Assembly: GCF_900107965.1 (NCBI RefSeq)
Contig: NZ_FNVU01000006.1
Location: forward strand, 389,337 to 453,336
Direction: 5' to 3'
Length of the DNA: 64,000 nucleotides
Origin: Actinacidiphila yanglinensis
Lineage (GTDB): Bacteria; Actinomycetota; Actinomycetes; Streptomycetales; Streptomycetaceae
Shown one piece after another: positions 1 through 8,846 of this stretch. A model generated the notes under the pieces. That model saw nothing but the letters and a program-made list of their open reading frames with translations, was not told where the DNA came from and did no database searches. Position 1 is the first letter of the stretch. Each line of letters opens with the position of its first letter. The position numbers and the translations under genes are program-made.

Positions 1-1043
1 TGCGCGAGCGCGCGCAGTTCCTCGGCGAAGCGCTCGAAGAACCAGGTGCTGCGGTCGGCGAAGGAGTTGCCGCCGAAGTAGACGACGGCCGGGTTGATGA
101 TGTTGACCTGCCAGGAGGCGGCCAACGCCAGTCGGCACGCGGCACGTTCGAGCAGGGCGAGGACCGCCTTCTCGCCGGTCGCCTCCATCTCGGCCAGGGT
201 GGCCGGCGCGGGCCGGCCGGTGATCCGCTCGAACTCGCGGCTCAGGTGGAGCGACGACGTCACGCTCTCGACGCAGCCGCGCCGTCCGCACCGGCACTGC
301 TCGTCGATCCCCGGCAGCACGCAGTGGCCGAGCTCGCCGGCGCTCCCGGTCACCCCGTCGATCAGCCGTCCGCCGACGGTCGCCGCGCTCCCGACGCCGC
401 GGCCCAGGTAGACCAGCGTGGCCGACCGGGCCGGCTCCGGCTCCATGGCGAGCTGCCCGATGAGCGTGGCGGCGACGACGTTCACCAGGCCGACCGGCAC
501 CCCGACGGCCGCCGCGAGCGCGTCGGCGGCGGGCAGGTCGGACCAGTCGTCGAGCCGGGCCATCGTCCACAGTCCCCGCGCCCGGTCGATCGAGCCGGGC
601 AGCGTCATGGCGACCGCGGCCAGCGGGCCGAAGTCCGGGCGCGCCGCGCGCAGTCCGGTGATCTGCGCGGCGAAGGCCGCGACCACGTCGGTCCAGTCCG
701 CGGTCTTGGCCACTGCGGGGACGAGGCTGTCGGCCAGGACCACGCCGGCCAGGTCCGCGATCGTGACCTCGAACTGGGCGCCTCGCATCCGGACGGCCGC
801 CACCACCCGCGCGCGGGAGCGGAAGTGCAGCAGCGAACCGGGGCGCCCGCCGCCGGACGCGGCCTTGACCTGCCCCTCCTCGACGACCAGCCCGTCCGCG
901 ACGAGCTGCTGCACCACGGCCAGGATCGTCGGTCGGGTCAGGCCGCTCAGCCGCCCCAGCTCCGCGCGCGTGAGCCCGCCGCGCTCCCGCAGGAGCCGGC
1001 AGACGGCGCCCACGTTGGCCTCGCGGATGTCCGCGGTCGACAT
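1..1043 (-). CDS. ROK-family transcriptional regulator / sugar kinase-like protein (partial)
   Basis: The reading frame starts at the ATG at 1043 and runs off the left edge, so the C-terminus is missing. The N-terminus is a winged helix of the ROK repressor type (a leucine-rich helix-turn-helix over residues 10-60, with RAELGRLSGLTRPTI visible). It is followed by an actin-like ATPase fold. The ROK zinc motif CRCGRRGC starts at about residue 250. ROK repressors usually sense a phosphorylated or free sugar and control nearby sugar genes, but the target would lie outside this window. The combination of DNA-binding domain and ROK domain favours a repressor over a kinase. The next gene inward is unrelated. 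Confidence 0.9.
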   Translation of the reverse strand, partial: MSTADIREANVGAVCRLLRERGGLTRAELGRLSGLTRPTILAVVQQLVADGLVVEEGQVKAASGGGRPGSLLHFRSRARVVAAVRMRGAQFEVTIADLAGVVLADSLVPAVAKTADWTDVVAAFAAQITGLRAARPDFGPLAAVAMTLPGSIDRARGLWTMARLDDWSDLPAADALAAAVGVPVGLVNVVAATLIGQLAMEPEPARSATLVYLGRGVGSAATVGGRLIDGVTGSAGELGHCVLPGIDEQCRCGRRGCVESVTSSLHLSREFERITGRPAPATLAEMEATGEKAVLALLERAACRLALAASWQVNIINPAVVYFGGNSFADRSTWFFERFAEELRALA

Positions 1044-1193
1044 GCGGGCGGAAGGCAGCGGCCCTGAGGAGGGGACGTTCACGGCGAAAAGCTTACGGGT
1101 CCCGCCGCCGCACCCGGGCCGGCCGAGTGCTCCGCCCGGCCGACAGGGCACGCGTGCCACCGGGCGCCCGTGGACGGCTCCCGGCGGAGCGCG

Positions 1194-2165
1194 TCAGGCG
1201 TCGCGGGCAAGGAGCTCTCTCGCGGCATCGCGGAACCGGGCGGCGAGCGGGTTGGCGTCACCGCTGCGGATGGCGACCACCACCTGGCAGGGCTCGATTC
1301 CCTCGACGGGGACGGTGGTGAGGTCGTCCCGGAGCGCGCCGCGCGGGTCGCCTGCGGGGACGAGGGCGACCGCCCGGCCGTCGGCGACGGCTTCGAGTTT
1401 GTCCTCGAAGGTGTCGACGAGCAGGGGGCCCAGCGGCGCCCGGCTGCCGTCCGGACGGGGATCGAGGCGCCAGAAATCGGTCCACCACGCGGCCATCCCG
1501 GCGCAGGCCACCAGGGGTTCGCCGGCGAAGTCGTCCACGGTGACGGCCTCCCTGCCGGCCAGGCGGTGCCGCACGGGCACGATCAGGACCCGGGGTTCGT
1601 CGTAGAGGGCGGTCACCTCCAGGCCGTCGACCGGGATCGGCAGGGGCGTGCGGAGGACGAGCGCGTCGACGACTCCGTCGGGCAGCGCGCGGGCCTCGTC
1701 CACGTCCAGGTGGCGGGTGCGGACGTGGACGTCGGGGTGGAGGCGGCGCAGGTGGCGTACCGCGGGAGTGATGACGAGGTCCTCGACGTACCCGACGGTG
1801 ATCGCGCGCGGCGGAGCCGCGGCGCGTGCGGTGAGCACCGCCCGGTCGGCGGTGTGCAGGAGGCTCTGCGCCTGCGGGAGGAAGGCCGCTCCGGCCGCGG
1901 AGAGACGGCTGCCCTGGGTGGTGCGCTCCAGCAGGCGCACACCGAGGCTGTCCTCCAGCCGCTGCATCTGGCGGCTGAGGGAGGGCTGAGCGACGTGCAG
2001 CGCCGCGGCCGCCCGGGCGAAGTTCAGATGCTCGGCGACGACCAAGGAGGCGGCCGAGCAGACCAAGGCGCAGATGGCGGCCGAGAACCCCATGCTGCGC
2101 CTGGGCGACCCCGCGGAAGTCGCCAGGGCAGTGGTCTTCCTCGCCTTCGACGCCACCTTCACCAC
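1194..2165 (-). CDS. LysR-family regulator, 5'-truncated (probable pseudogene)
   Basis: From residue 40 onward this is an ordinary LysR regulator: helix-turn-helix ([20 protein letters not shown]), linker, and a substrate-binding domain. LysR proteins normally begin about ten residues before VVAEHL with a pattern like MELRxLRYF. Here that start is absent. Sequence above about 2045 reads instead as the complement of an SDR C-terminus on the other strand. The frame stays open to a possible start at 2165, or an ATG at 2093, giving an unnatural 40-residue N-terminal extension. The recognition helix is present, so weak function is possible, but the native promoter and start are gone. I read this as one side of a deletion junction near 2031-2047. 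Confidence 0.7.
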   Translation of the reverse strand: MVKVASKARKTTALATSAGSPRRSMGFSAAICALVCSAASLVVAEHLNFARAAAALHVAQPSLSRQMQRLEDSLGVRLLERTTQGSRLSAAGAAFLPQAQSLLHTADRAVLTARAAAPPRAITVGYVEDLVITPAVRHLRRLHPDVHVRTRHLDVDEARALPDGVVDALVLRTPLPIPVDGLEVTALYDEPRVLIVPVRHRLAGREAVTVDDFAGEPLVACAGMAAWWTDFWRLDPRPDGSRAPLGPLLVDTFEDKLEAVADGRAVALVPAGDPRGALRDDLTTVPVEGIEPCQVVVAIRSGDANPLAARFRDAARELLARDA

Positions 2166-2208
2166 CGGCGCCGAACTCGCCGTCGACGGCGGCGGATCCC
2201 AGCTCTGA
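2041..2208 (+). pseudogene. Short-chain dehydrogenase C-terminal fragment
   Basis: This frame encodes 55 residues ending in [13 protein letters not shown] and a stop at 2206. That is the typical SDR C-terminus: a [15 protein letters not shown] helix, then the [10 protein letters not shown] strand. There is no Rossmann glycine motif, no catalytic Tyr-Lys and no start codon. The fragment abuts the truncated LysR gene in opposite orientation. Divergent LysR/SDR pairs are a common arrangement, so the simplest reading is that one deletion removed the shared promoter and the 5' ends of both genes. Confidence 0.75.
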
Positions 2209-2266
2209 GGGCTCGCTCCGGAAGCAGGCCCTCAGAGCCGCGCGGAACGGCACGCGCCCGGCGTGC

Positions 2267-3505
2267 TCACCGCAGCTTGCGGAAGGTCTCCGTCAGGTCG
2301 GCCGCGAACGCCTCGGGGTTCTCGTGGTGGACGAAGTGGCCGCCCTTCATGTGCGCGTTGACGTTCACGACATTGAAGGAACTCCGCGTGTGACCGTTCT
2401 CGAAGGCGGCGATGCGCTCCTCGACGGTGTTGACCGCGACCGGGTAGGCGTCACCGAGCAGGAAGGTGAAGCCGGCCGGGGGCTCGACGACGGGGGTGCG
2501 GTCGTGGGAGGGCACCCAGGGATAGCGCACCGCGTTGCGGTACATGCGGATGGACGAGCCGATGGACTGGGTGACCCAGAAGACGGTCGCCTGGGTGAGG
2601 AGGAAGTCGCGGGGGAACGCCTCCTCGAAGGTGCCGCGCTTGTCGCTCCACTTCTTCCACCGCCGCAGCAGCCAGGCGAGCATGCCGACCGGCGAGTCGT
2701 TCAGGCCGTGCGCGAGGGTGGATCCGTCCAGCATGTGCACCGCGACGTGCGAGACGTAGGTGGAGACGAGGTTCTCCAGCCCCGCCCGCAGTTCCGGTGA
2801 GGCGTCCTCCGGAACCCTGGCGCCGTCGGTCAGGTCCCAGAACCGCTCGTTGGCGAACATGCCGGGGGGCAGGTCGTGGCCGTAGTGCAGGCCGATGATG
2901 CTGTCGGCGTACTTGTGGCCCAGCGCGCTGGTGACCAGGGCGCCGTAGTCCGAACCGGCCACCGCGTACCTCTCGTAGCCGAGGACCTCGGTCATGAGGG
3001 TGTGCAGGATGTCGGCGATCTTCCAGTAGTTGAGGTCGCCCCTGCCGACGGGGGTGGACCAGGCGAACCCGGGCAGGTCCGGGATGATCACGTCGAACGA
3101 CTGCGACGGGTCGCCGCCGTGGGCGGCGGGGTCGGTGAGCGGGCCGATCAGGCCGTAGCTGAACTCGCCGGGCCAGGGCCACCCGGGGTTGATGATGAGC
3201 GGTATCGCCCCGGGCCCCTTGCCGCGCTCGCGCACGAAGTGCACCGGCGTGCCGCCCACTTCGACCTTGTGCTGGTGGTAGGTGTTCAGCCGCTTCTCCT
3301 GGGCGCGCCAGTCGAAGCCGTCCGCCCAGTACTCCACGAGCGGCTTGAGGTAGGCGGTGCTGATGCCGTAGTACTCCTCCTCGTTGTCCAGGTCGTCGAA
3401 GAACCGGGTCTTCCTCAGGCGGTCCCTGAGATCGTCCAGGACGTCCTGGGGGACATCGATGGTGTACGGCTCCAGCGCGCTGGTGGTCCTGCTGTCGTCG
3501 GTCAC
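2267..3505 (-). CDS. Epoxide hydrolase (EHN-type alpha/beta hydrolase)
   Basis: A 412-residue protein with an N-terminal EHN domain (about residues 12-120) and a C-terminal alpha/beta-hydrolase fold, matching microsomal-type epoxide hydrolases. The nucleophile is the Asp in AGSDYGA. The base is the His in GGHFVHHE near the C-terminus. These enzymes open epoxides to diols through an ester intermediate. One oddity is the oxyanion-hole motif: the usual HGWP is NPGWP here, so the His is replaced. No signal peptide is present, so it should act in the cytoplasm. It lies 84 bp downstream of the SnoaL-like gene on the same strand, in a likely two-gene operon divergent from an SDR gene. Together they suggest catabolism or detoxification of an oxidised organic compound. 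Confidence 0.9.
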   Translation of the reverse strand: MTDDSRTTSALEPYTIDVPQDVLDDLRDRLRKTRFFDDLDNEEEYYGISTAYLKPLVEYWADGFDWRAQEKRLNTYHQHKVEVGGTPVHFVRERGKGPGAIPLIINPGWPWPGEFSYGLIGPLTDPAAHGGDPSQSFDVIIPDLPGFAWSTPVGRGDLNYWKIADILHTLMTEVLGYERYAVAGSDYGALVTSALGHKYADSIIGLHYGHDLPPGMFANERFWDLTDGARVPEDASPELRAGLENLVSTYVSHVAVHMLDGSTLAHGLNDSPVGMLAWLLRRWKKWSDKRGTFEEAFPRDFLLTQATVFWVTQSIGSSIRMYRNAVRYPWVPSHDRTPVVEPPAGFTFLLGDAYPVAVNTVEERIAAFENGHTRSSFNVVNVNAHMKGGHFVHHENPEAFAADLTETFRKLR

Positions 3506-3589
3506 GGCAACCCTGCTTTCCGGTGGCTGTTGCGGATGGTCCGTTGCGGATGCTTCTCGCGGTGAAGGGGATGAGCGGCCGGCCGCCGC

Positions 3590-4048
3590 TCAGTAGGTGA
3601 AGTCGAGGCGGAGCCGGGTCTGCTTCAGCTCGGCGATGCGCCAGCTCCCGCCGGTCCTGACGAAGCGCGCGTGGTAATGGCCGTAGCCGTGCATGCCCGT
3701 GAAGGAGACCGCCTCGGAGACGGGCGCGTCCTCGGGCCGGGTGACGATGTCCTCCATCGCCCACACCCCGTGGGCGGTGGTCGGGGAGTCCACGTCGATC
3801 TCGTCGGAGAACAGGTGGTGGACCAGGACCACCCCGGCGCCGCCGCTGGCGCCGACCGTCGCGACGATCTGCTCCCGGCCCTCCATGCGCAGCCACACGG
3901 AGCCGTCGGGCTTGTACGGGGTGAAGGTGCCGTCCGGCGTGAACAGGTCCGCCAGGTCGTGCCAGCGCTGGTGGTCGGCGTAGCGGACGTAGCGGGCCAT
4001 CAGGCGGCGGATGTCCTCGACGGTGCCGAGGCGCTCGGTGGTGTCCAT
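3590..4048 (-). CDS. SnoaL-like / NTF2-fold protein
   Basis: A 152-residue protein with the cone-shaped SnoaL-like fold. The N-terminal helix TVEDIRRLMARYVRYADH and the LADLFTPDGTFTPY strand are typical, as is a C-terminal WRIAELKQTRLR strand. Members include dehydratases, isomerases and cyclases, and also ring-hydroxylating beta-subunit-like proteins. The Asp/His pair in the cavity cannot be assigned with confidence. It is the first gene of the operon with the epoxide hydrolase, so a role in the same pathway is likely. Its start lies directly beside the operator pair at 4064-4117. Confidence 0.8.
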   Translation of the reverse strand: MDTTERLGTVEDIRRLMARYVRYADHQRWHDLADLFTPDGTFTPYKPDGSVWLRMEGREQIVATVGASGGAGVVLVHHLFSDEIDVDSPTTAHGVWAMEDIVTRPEDAPVSEAVSFTGMHGYGHYHARFVRTGGSWRIAELKQTRLRLDFTY

Positions 4049-4063
4049 GATGATCAGGCCTTT

Positions 4064-4117
4064 CTGGACTACGTGGTCCAGCCATCATGCGCGGATGAAA
4101 TTGGACCAGCAAGTCCA
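4064..4117. promoter_or_regulatory. Two matching operators, TGGAC-N6-GTCCA
   Basis: Two inverted repeats with the same arms lie in the divergent promoter region: CTGGAC/GTCCAG at 4064-4081 and TGGAC/GTCCA at 4102-4117. Their centres are 37 bp apart. Identical arms and spacing mean one dimeric repressor probably binds both. The TetR gene at 5375, last in the rightward transcript, is the obvious candidate. The sites sit just upstream of the SnoaL-like start and about 180-230 bp from the SDR start, so both transcripts could be controlled. Confidence 0.7.
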
Positions 4118-4292
4118 GAATCCTGGGCGGGCGCGAGCCCGTCCATCGTGTCCGTTCGTCATGTCCGAACACGCTGTATGGTTACTGGCGGGCGCTGACC
4201 CCGGAGGCTCCGCAACAGGAGGTTCACGGCAGGTCGCCCCTCCGGAACGACCCCCTCTCGGGAACCACCCCTCTTCGAAGACAGGTGCAGGC

Positions 4293-5228
4293 ATGACACT
4301 GACAACCACGTCGTTCGGCATACGCGCGACCGCCGCCGAGGTCCTCGACGGAGTCGATCTGACCGGCCGCCGGATGATCGTCACCGGGGGCTCCTCCGGT
4401 CTCGGTGTGGAGACCGTCCGCGCGCTCGCCGGGGCCGGGGCGCAGGTCACCGTCGCCACGCGGAACCCTGCCGCGGCCCGGTCGCTGGTGGAGGAGTTCC
4501 CCGGCACCCGCGCCGTCGCGCTCGACCTTGCCGACCTGGGTTCTGTCCGCGCCTTCTGCGACGCCTGGAGCGGACCGCTCGACGGCCTCGTCGCCAACGC
4601 CGGCGTGATGATGCTCCCCACCCGGCAGGTCACCGCCGAGGGGTGGGAGATGCAGCTCGCCACCAACTACCTCGGCCATTTCGCGCTGGCCGTCGGCCTG
4701 CACACCGCCCTGCGGGAGGCCGACCACCCGCGCGTGACCGTGCTCAGCTCCGGTGCCCAACTGCGGGCGGGCTTCGACTTCGACGACCCGCAGTTCGCGC
4801 GTCGTCCCTACGACCCGTTCGTCGCCTACGCGCAGTCGAAGACCGCCGACGTGCTGCTCTCGGTCGGCATCAGCCGGCGCTGGGCGGAGGACGGCATCGC
4901 CGCCAACGCATGCGCGCCCGGGTGGATCCACACCAACCTCACCCGCCACCTCGACCAGGCGACGATGCAGGCGCTCGGCGCGATGGACGCGGACGGCAAC
5001 CTCGTCACCCCCGACTTCTTCAAGACGCCGGCCCAGGGGGCTGCCACCACCGTGCTGCTGGCGGCGTCACCGCTGCTCGACGGCGTGACCGGGCGGTACT
5101 TCGAGGACAACCAGGAGTCGGAGGTCGTCGACGGGGGTCCCGAGGTGATGGCGGGGGTCGCGAAGTGGTCGGTCGACCCCGCCGCCGCGGACCGGCTGTG
5201 GGACCAGGCCCTCGCGGTGGTCAACTGA
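4293..5228 (+). CDS. Short-chain dehydrogenase/reductase
   Basis: A complete 311-residue classical SDR. The NAD(P)-binding motif TGGSSGLG lies near residue 33, NAG near residue 100, and the catalytic Ser and YAQSK lie at about residues 145-185. Length and the N-terminal extension resemble retinol dehydrogenase/WW-oxidoreductase-like SDRs, which oxidise or reduce alcohols and carbonyls. The ATG at 4293 is preceded by AGGTGCAGGC. An in-frame upstream ATG would add a low-complexity extension and was rejected. It is divergent from the epoxide hydrolase operon and followed by a TetR gene 146 bp downstream. Confidence 0.9.
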   Translation: MTLTTTSFGIRATAAEVLDGVDLTGRRMIVTGGSSGLGVETVRALAGAGAQVTVATRNPAAARSLVEEFPGTRAVALDLADLGSVRAFCDAWSGPLDGLVANAGVMMLPTRQVTAEGWEMQLATNYLGHFALAVGLHTALREADHPRVTVLSSGAQLRAGFDFDDPQFARRPYDPFVAYAQSKTADVLLSVGISRRWAEDGIAANACAPGWIHTNLTRHLDQATMQALGAMDADGNLVTPDFFKTPAQGAATTVLLAASPLLDGVTGRYFEDNQESEVVDGGPEVMAGVAKWSVDPAAADRLWDQALAVVN

Positions 5229-5374
5229 CGAGGGAACGGCCGGGGCGGGCGGGGGCAGCGGGGACAACGGGGCGCGGTTCTGATCAACTGGTGCCGCGGA
5301 CCGCGCCCCCTGCCCGCCGCCCCCGCGCGACGCGGCGGACCCGTCCGCGGACGACAACCGAGAAAAGGTGCCCG

Positions 5375-6010
5375 ATGAGACCGGTGACCCGACGCCAGGC
5401 CGACCACCACGCCGCGCGCTCGGCCGCGACCCGGGCGCAGCTGATGTCCGCCCTGGAGCGGCTGCTCGACGCCGGCGAGCCCTACTCCGAGATCAGCGTG
5501 CAGCGGATCCTGGAGGAGGCGGGTGTCTCCCGGGCCACGTTCTACGTGCACTTCCCCGGGAAGGCCGACGTCCTGGTCCGGCTCAGCGACGACCTGCGGG
5601 AAGAGGTGCTGGCACTGGCACGGCAGTGGCAGCCGGCCGGCGAGGGGAGCGGGGTCGACCGGTTCGCCGGGTTCTTCGTGGAGGTGATCAAGATCCACCG
5701 TGCCCACCAGGGCGTGCTCATCGCGGTCCGCGAGGCGGCGGCCTACGAGCCCGCGGTGAGCGACTTCTACACCGCCGACCTCGAAGGGTTCGACGAGACG
5801 GTGCTCCGCACCCTCCTCTCGGAGCAGGCCGCCGGTGCGACGCCCGCGGATCTCGACGCCGTCGCCGCGAGCAGGATCATCGTCTGGGGCGGCGCCCAGG
5901 CGATCGCCCATCACATCCGCGTGGACGACGGCACCGGTGACGCGGCGCTGGCCCGCGAGCTCGCCCGGATCTGGTGGTACGGCGCGTACCGCCGGCCCGC
6001 GGAGTCCTGA
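5375..6010 (+). CDS. TetR-family transcriptional regulator
   Basis: A 211-residue TetR protein. The N-terminal helix-turn-helix includes ISVQRILEEAGVSRATFYVHF, ending in the PGKADVL segment that closes the domain. The C-terminal ligand domain is diverged, as is usual. The ATG at 5375 follows AGAAAAGG at good spacing. The gene follows the SDR and probably belongs to the same transcript. It likely binds the paired TGGAC-N6-GTCCA operators at 4064-4117 to control the SDR and the epoxide hydrolase operon, but this is inferred from position only. Confidence 0.88.
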   Translation: MRPVTRRQADHHAARSAATRAQLMSALERLLDAGEPYSEISVQRILEEAGVSRATFYVHFPGKADVLVRLSDDLREEVLALARQWQPAGEGSGVDRFAGFFVEVIKIHRAHQGVLIAVREAAAYEPAVSDFYTADLEGFDETVLRTLLSEQAAGATPADLDAVAASRIIVWGGAQAIAHHIRVDDGTGDAALARELARIWWYGAYRRPAES

Positions 6011-6210
6011 GCCGGCGTTCGGCGCCGGGCGCGCCGGACCCGCCTGTTGAGCGGCAACGGGCGGTCCTCCGCGCCACGTGCTGTCCAACCGGTGCCGCGC
6101 GGGGTCCGGTTGCTGCCGTACGGCGTCCGGTCGCCGCCTGGCCGCGCCCGGTTGCCGCCGCCCCGCCTCCACCTGCCTCCTGGCCGCGCCCAGTTGCCGC
6201 CGGGCCCGGC

Positions 6211-8610
6211 TCAGCCGCCGACCGCGCGCAGCCGGGTCGCGACGTCGGCCGCCGCCGGATCGCCGGTCTCCCGCATGATGGCCAGCGCCTGCCGCCACGC
6301 CTCGGCGGCCTCGGCCTTCCGCCCGAACGCGGCCAGCAGCCGGGCGGCCTGGTCGGAGGCGATCGCTTCCAGCCGCCGCTCACCCACCGCGTGCGCGCGT
6401 TCGGCGGCCTGCCGGAAGTCGTCGAGCGCCTCCTCGTCCCGGCCGAGCGCGCCGTGGATCTCACCGGACGTGACCAGGATGTACACCTCGTCGCCGCGGA
6501 AGCCGTGCTCCCGCACGAACACCAGCGACGCGGCGGCCGTCCGCGCCGCTTCCTGCAGCCGTCCGGACAGGCGCAGCGCCTCGGCGAGGTTGATCATGGC
6601 GCTCGCCTGCCCCTGCAGATCACCGAGCTCCACGTACGACTCCCGGCAGCGCCTGTTGTAGTCGAGCGCCTCGTCGTACCGGCCGAGTTCGCCGTTCAGC
6701 ATGCCCAGATTGGCCAGGGTGTTCGCCTCGCCGAGACGGTCGCCGCCGTCCTGATAGATCGTCAGGGCCCGCTCGTAGCACTCCAGGGCGTCGTCGAACC
6801 TCTTCAGCGTGTGGTACGCGTTACTGAGGTTGTTCCAGGTCGCGGCTTCGATGAGCCCGTGGCCGAGTCCCTGGGCGGCGGTGACGGCGACCTGGTGGGT
6901 CGCGATCCAGTCCGCGGTGTGGTTGCGCAGGTAGAGGAGGCCGTACAGCGCGTACGGGAGCTGGCAGGCGACCTCGTGGCGTCCGGTCCGGCCGGCCAGC
7001 GACACCGCCGCGACGAGGCCGGCGCGCTCCTGCTCGTACCACTCCATCGCCTGGTCGTACGAGTCGAAGGCGAGGGCCGGATGGCCGGGGACCTCGGGGC
7101 GGTCGAGATACGTCGTGCGCTTCGTGACGTAGGGACGGGCGCGCCGGCTCGCCGCCGCGGCGGTGTGGACGTACCAGTCGAGCAGCCTGTCCAGGGCGGC
7201 GGACGGCTCCGGGCCCTCCGCGGCGGCGGCGAGCTCGGCGGCGTACACCCGCAGCAGGTCGTGGAAGCGGTAGCGGCCGGGCGACGGCTCCTCCAGCAGG
7301 TTGGCGTCGACGAGGACTCCCAGCAGGTCCTCGGTGCGGCGCGGCGGCTGGTCGAAGAGCACGGCGGCGGTGCGCGCGCCGAAGTCCGGGCCGGGGACCA
7401 GCCCGAGCAGGCGGAACGCCCGGGCCGGGGTGAACCCGCCCGGAGCGTCGGCGTCCGGCAGGCTCGCGTAGCTCAGCCGGAAGCTGGCTCGCACCGCGGT
7501 GTCCTCGACCTGCAGCTCGTCGAGGCGGCGGTGCTCGTCGGCGAGGCGGGCCGCCAGCGCGGCGACGGTCCAGTTCGGCCTTGAGGCCAGCCGGGAGGCG
7601 GCGATCCGGACGGCCAGCGGCAGGCCGCCGCAGAACCCCAGCACCTCCTCGACCGCCCCGGGTTCGGCGCGGACCCGCGCGGCGCCGACCACCGAGGTGA
7701 ACAGCGCGCGGGCCTCCGACGGCGGCAGGACGTCGAGGTGCAGCGGCACGGCGCCGGCCAGTCCCGGAAGGCGGTGCCGGCTGGTGACCAGGACGCCGCA
7801 GGCGCCGCTTCCCGGCAGCAGCGGTCGCACCTGCGCGGCGTCCAGCGCGTCGTCCAGGACGATGAGGAGCCGGCGGCCCGCGGTCACCGAGCGGAATCCG
7901 GCCGCGCAGGCCGCCGCGTCCTGCGGGAGGGACCGGTCCGGCTCGCCGAGGTCCCGCAGGAAGTCGACGAGCACCCCGGCCGGATCGCGCGGGGAGTCGC
8001 CGGTGCCCCGCAGGTTGACGTAGAGCTGGCCGTCCGGGTAGTCGCCCCGCACGCGATGGCCGACGTGCAGGGCCAGCGCGGTCTTGCCCACTCCCCCGGT
8101 GCCGGTGAGGGCCGACACCACCACCGGCCGGGCCGGGCCGTCGGCGGAGCCTTCCTCCAGCAGCCGGCACAGGCCCGCGACGCTCGCCTCTCGGCCGGTG
8201 AAGTCCGGTACGTCCCGCGGCAATTGAGCCAGCACCCGGCTCGGGGCTGCGTCACGGCCCGCTGCATCGCGGGGGGAGGAAGCCGCCGCCGAGGACTCCA
8301 CAGCCGGGAGGTCGGGGGCGGCGCCGGTGGGGGGCGCCACGTCGGGCGCGGACTCGGGGGCGGCGGCGATGTCGTGCAGCCGCAGGAGCTCGTCGTCGTT
8401 GCCCGTCGCCGCCAGGAGGCTGGCCAGCGCCGGGCGGGTGACCATGCGCTTGCCATTGAGCCAGCGTTCCCAGGACGCCTTGCTGTAATGGGTCAACCGG
8501 CCCATGTCCTTGTACGTCAGCCGGTGCTCGTCCTTCAACGCGCGTAATCGGGTGATGAGTTGCCGATGGGCCGGATCCAGGTCATCGGGAAGTGAAGCCC
8601 AGTACGGCAC
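6211..8610 (-). CDS. XRE/NB-ARC/TPR regulator (STAND family, AfsR-like without SARP domain)
   Basis: A 799-residue signal-transduction ATPase. Residues 15-75 form an XRE-type helix-turn-helix (MGRLTHYSKASWERWLNGKR). An NB-ARC domain follows, with Walker A GTGGVGKTA at 170-178, Walker B LLIVLDD, GLPLA, and a winged helix. The C-terminal third (about 520-790) holds tetratricopeptide repeats with the NLSNAYHTLKRFDDALECYERAL pattern. STAND proteins oligomerise on nucleotide and inducer binding. Domain order from NB-ARC onward matches AfsR-type regulators, except that the SARP domain is replaced by XRE. A separate SARP gene starts 237 bp away in the opposite direction, so the two likely work together. 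Confidence 0.9.
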   Translation of the reverse strand: MPYWASLPDDLDPAHRQLITRLRALKDEHRLTYKDMGRLTHYSKASWERWLNGKRMVTRPALASLLAATGNDDELLRLHDIAAAPESAPDVAPPTGAAPDLPAVESSAAASSPRDAAGRDAAPSRVLAQLPRDVPDFTGREASVAGLCRLLEEGSADGPARPVVVSALTGTGGVGKTALALHVGHRVRGDYPDGQLYVNLRGTGDSPRDPAGVLVDFLRDLGEPDRSLPQDAAACAAGFRSVTAGRRLLIVLDDALDAAQVRPLLPGSGACGVLVTSRHRLPGLAGAVPLHLDVLPPSEARALFTSVVGAARVRAEPGAVEEVLGFCGGLPLAVRIAASRLASRPNWTVAALAARLADEHRRLDELQVEDTAVRASFRLSYASLPDADAPGGFTPARAFRLLGLVPGPDFGARTAAVLFDQPPRRTEDLLGVLVDANLLEEPSPGRYRFHDLLRVYAAELAAAAEGPEPSAALDRLLDWYVHTAAAASRRARPYVTKRTTYLDRPEVPGHPALAFDSYDQAMEWYEQERAGLVAAVSLAGRTGRHEVACQLPYALYGLLYLRNHTADWIATHQVAVTAAQGLGHGLIEAATWNNLSNAYHTLKRFDDALECYERALTIYQDGGDRLGEANTLANLGMLNGELGRYDEALDYNRRCRESYVELGDLQGQASAMINLAEALRLSGRLQEAARTAAASLVFVREHGFRGDEVYILVTSGEIHGALGRDEEALDDFRQAAERAHAVGERRLEAIASDQAARLLAAFGRKAEAAEAWRQALAIMRETGDPAAADVATRLRAVGG

Positions 8611-8678
8611 GGTTCATCTCCTACGGCGGCGTCCCCACCTGCTTGGGACGCGGTCTCACTGCGCAGGTCACAGGCGCG

Positions 8679-8745
8679 ACTTCGGTGAGATTGTCACACG
8701 CGGGGTGGGGAAGCTTGGCCCTCTCCCCCGAAGTCGTGACAATCG
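8679..8745. promoter_or_regulatory. Two crossed inverted repeats in the divergent regulator promoter
   Basis: In the 237-bp gap between the divergent regulators there are two perfect 9-bp inverted repeats. CGACTTCGG at 8679 pairs with CCGAAGTCG at 8729. GATTGTCAC at 8690 pairs with GTGACAATC at 8737. The pairs cross instead of nesting, so this is not a simple hairpin. It fits two protein-binding modules present once on each strand in changed order. Either the XRE regulator or the SARP could bind here. Confidence 0.5.
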
Positions 8746-8846
8746 GCACGGCGGGACGTCGCAGGCCGCCGCGGAGCAACGGACGGCCTGCGCGGCGGGC
8801 GAACGGTCACCGTGGCCGCGCCCGCACCCGATCGGGGGAGTGGGCA

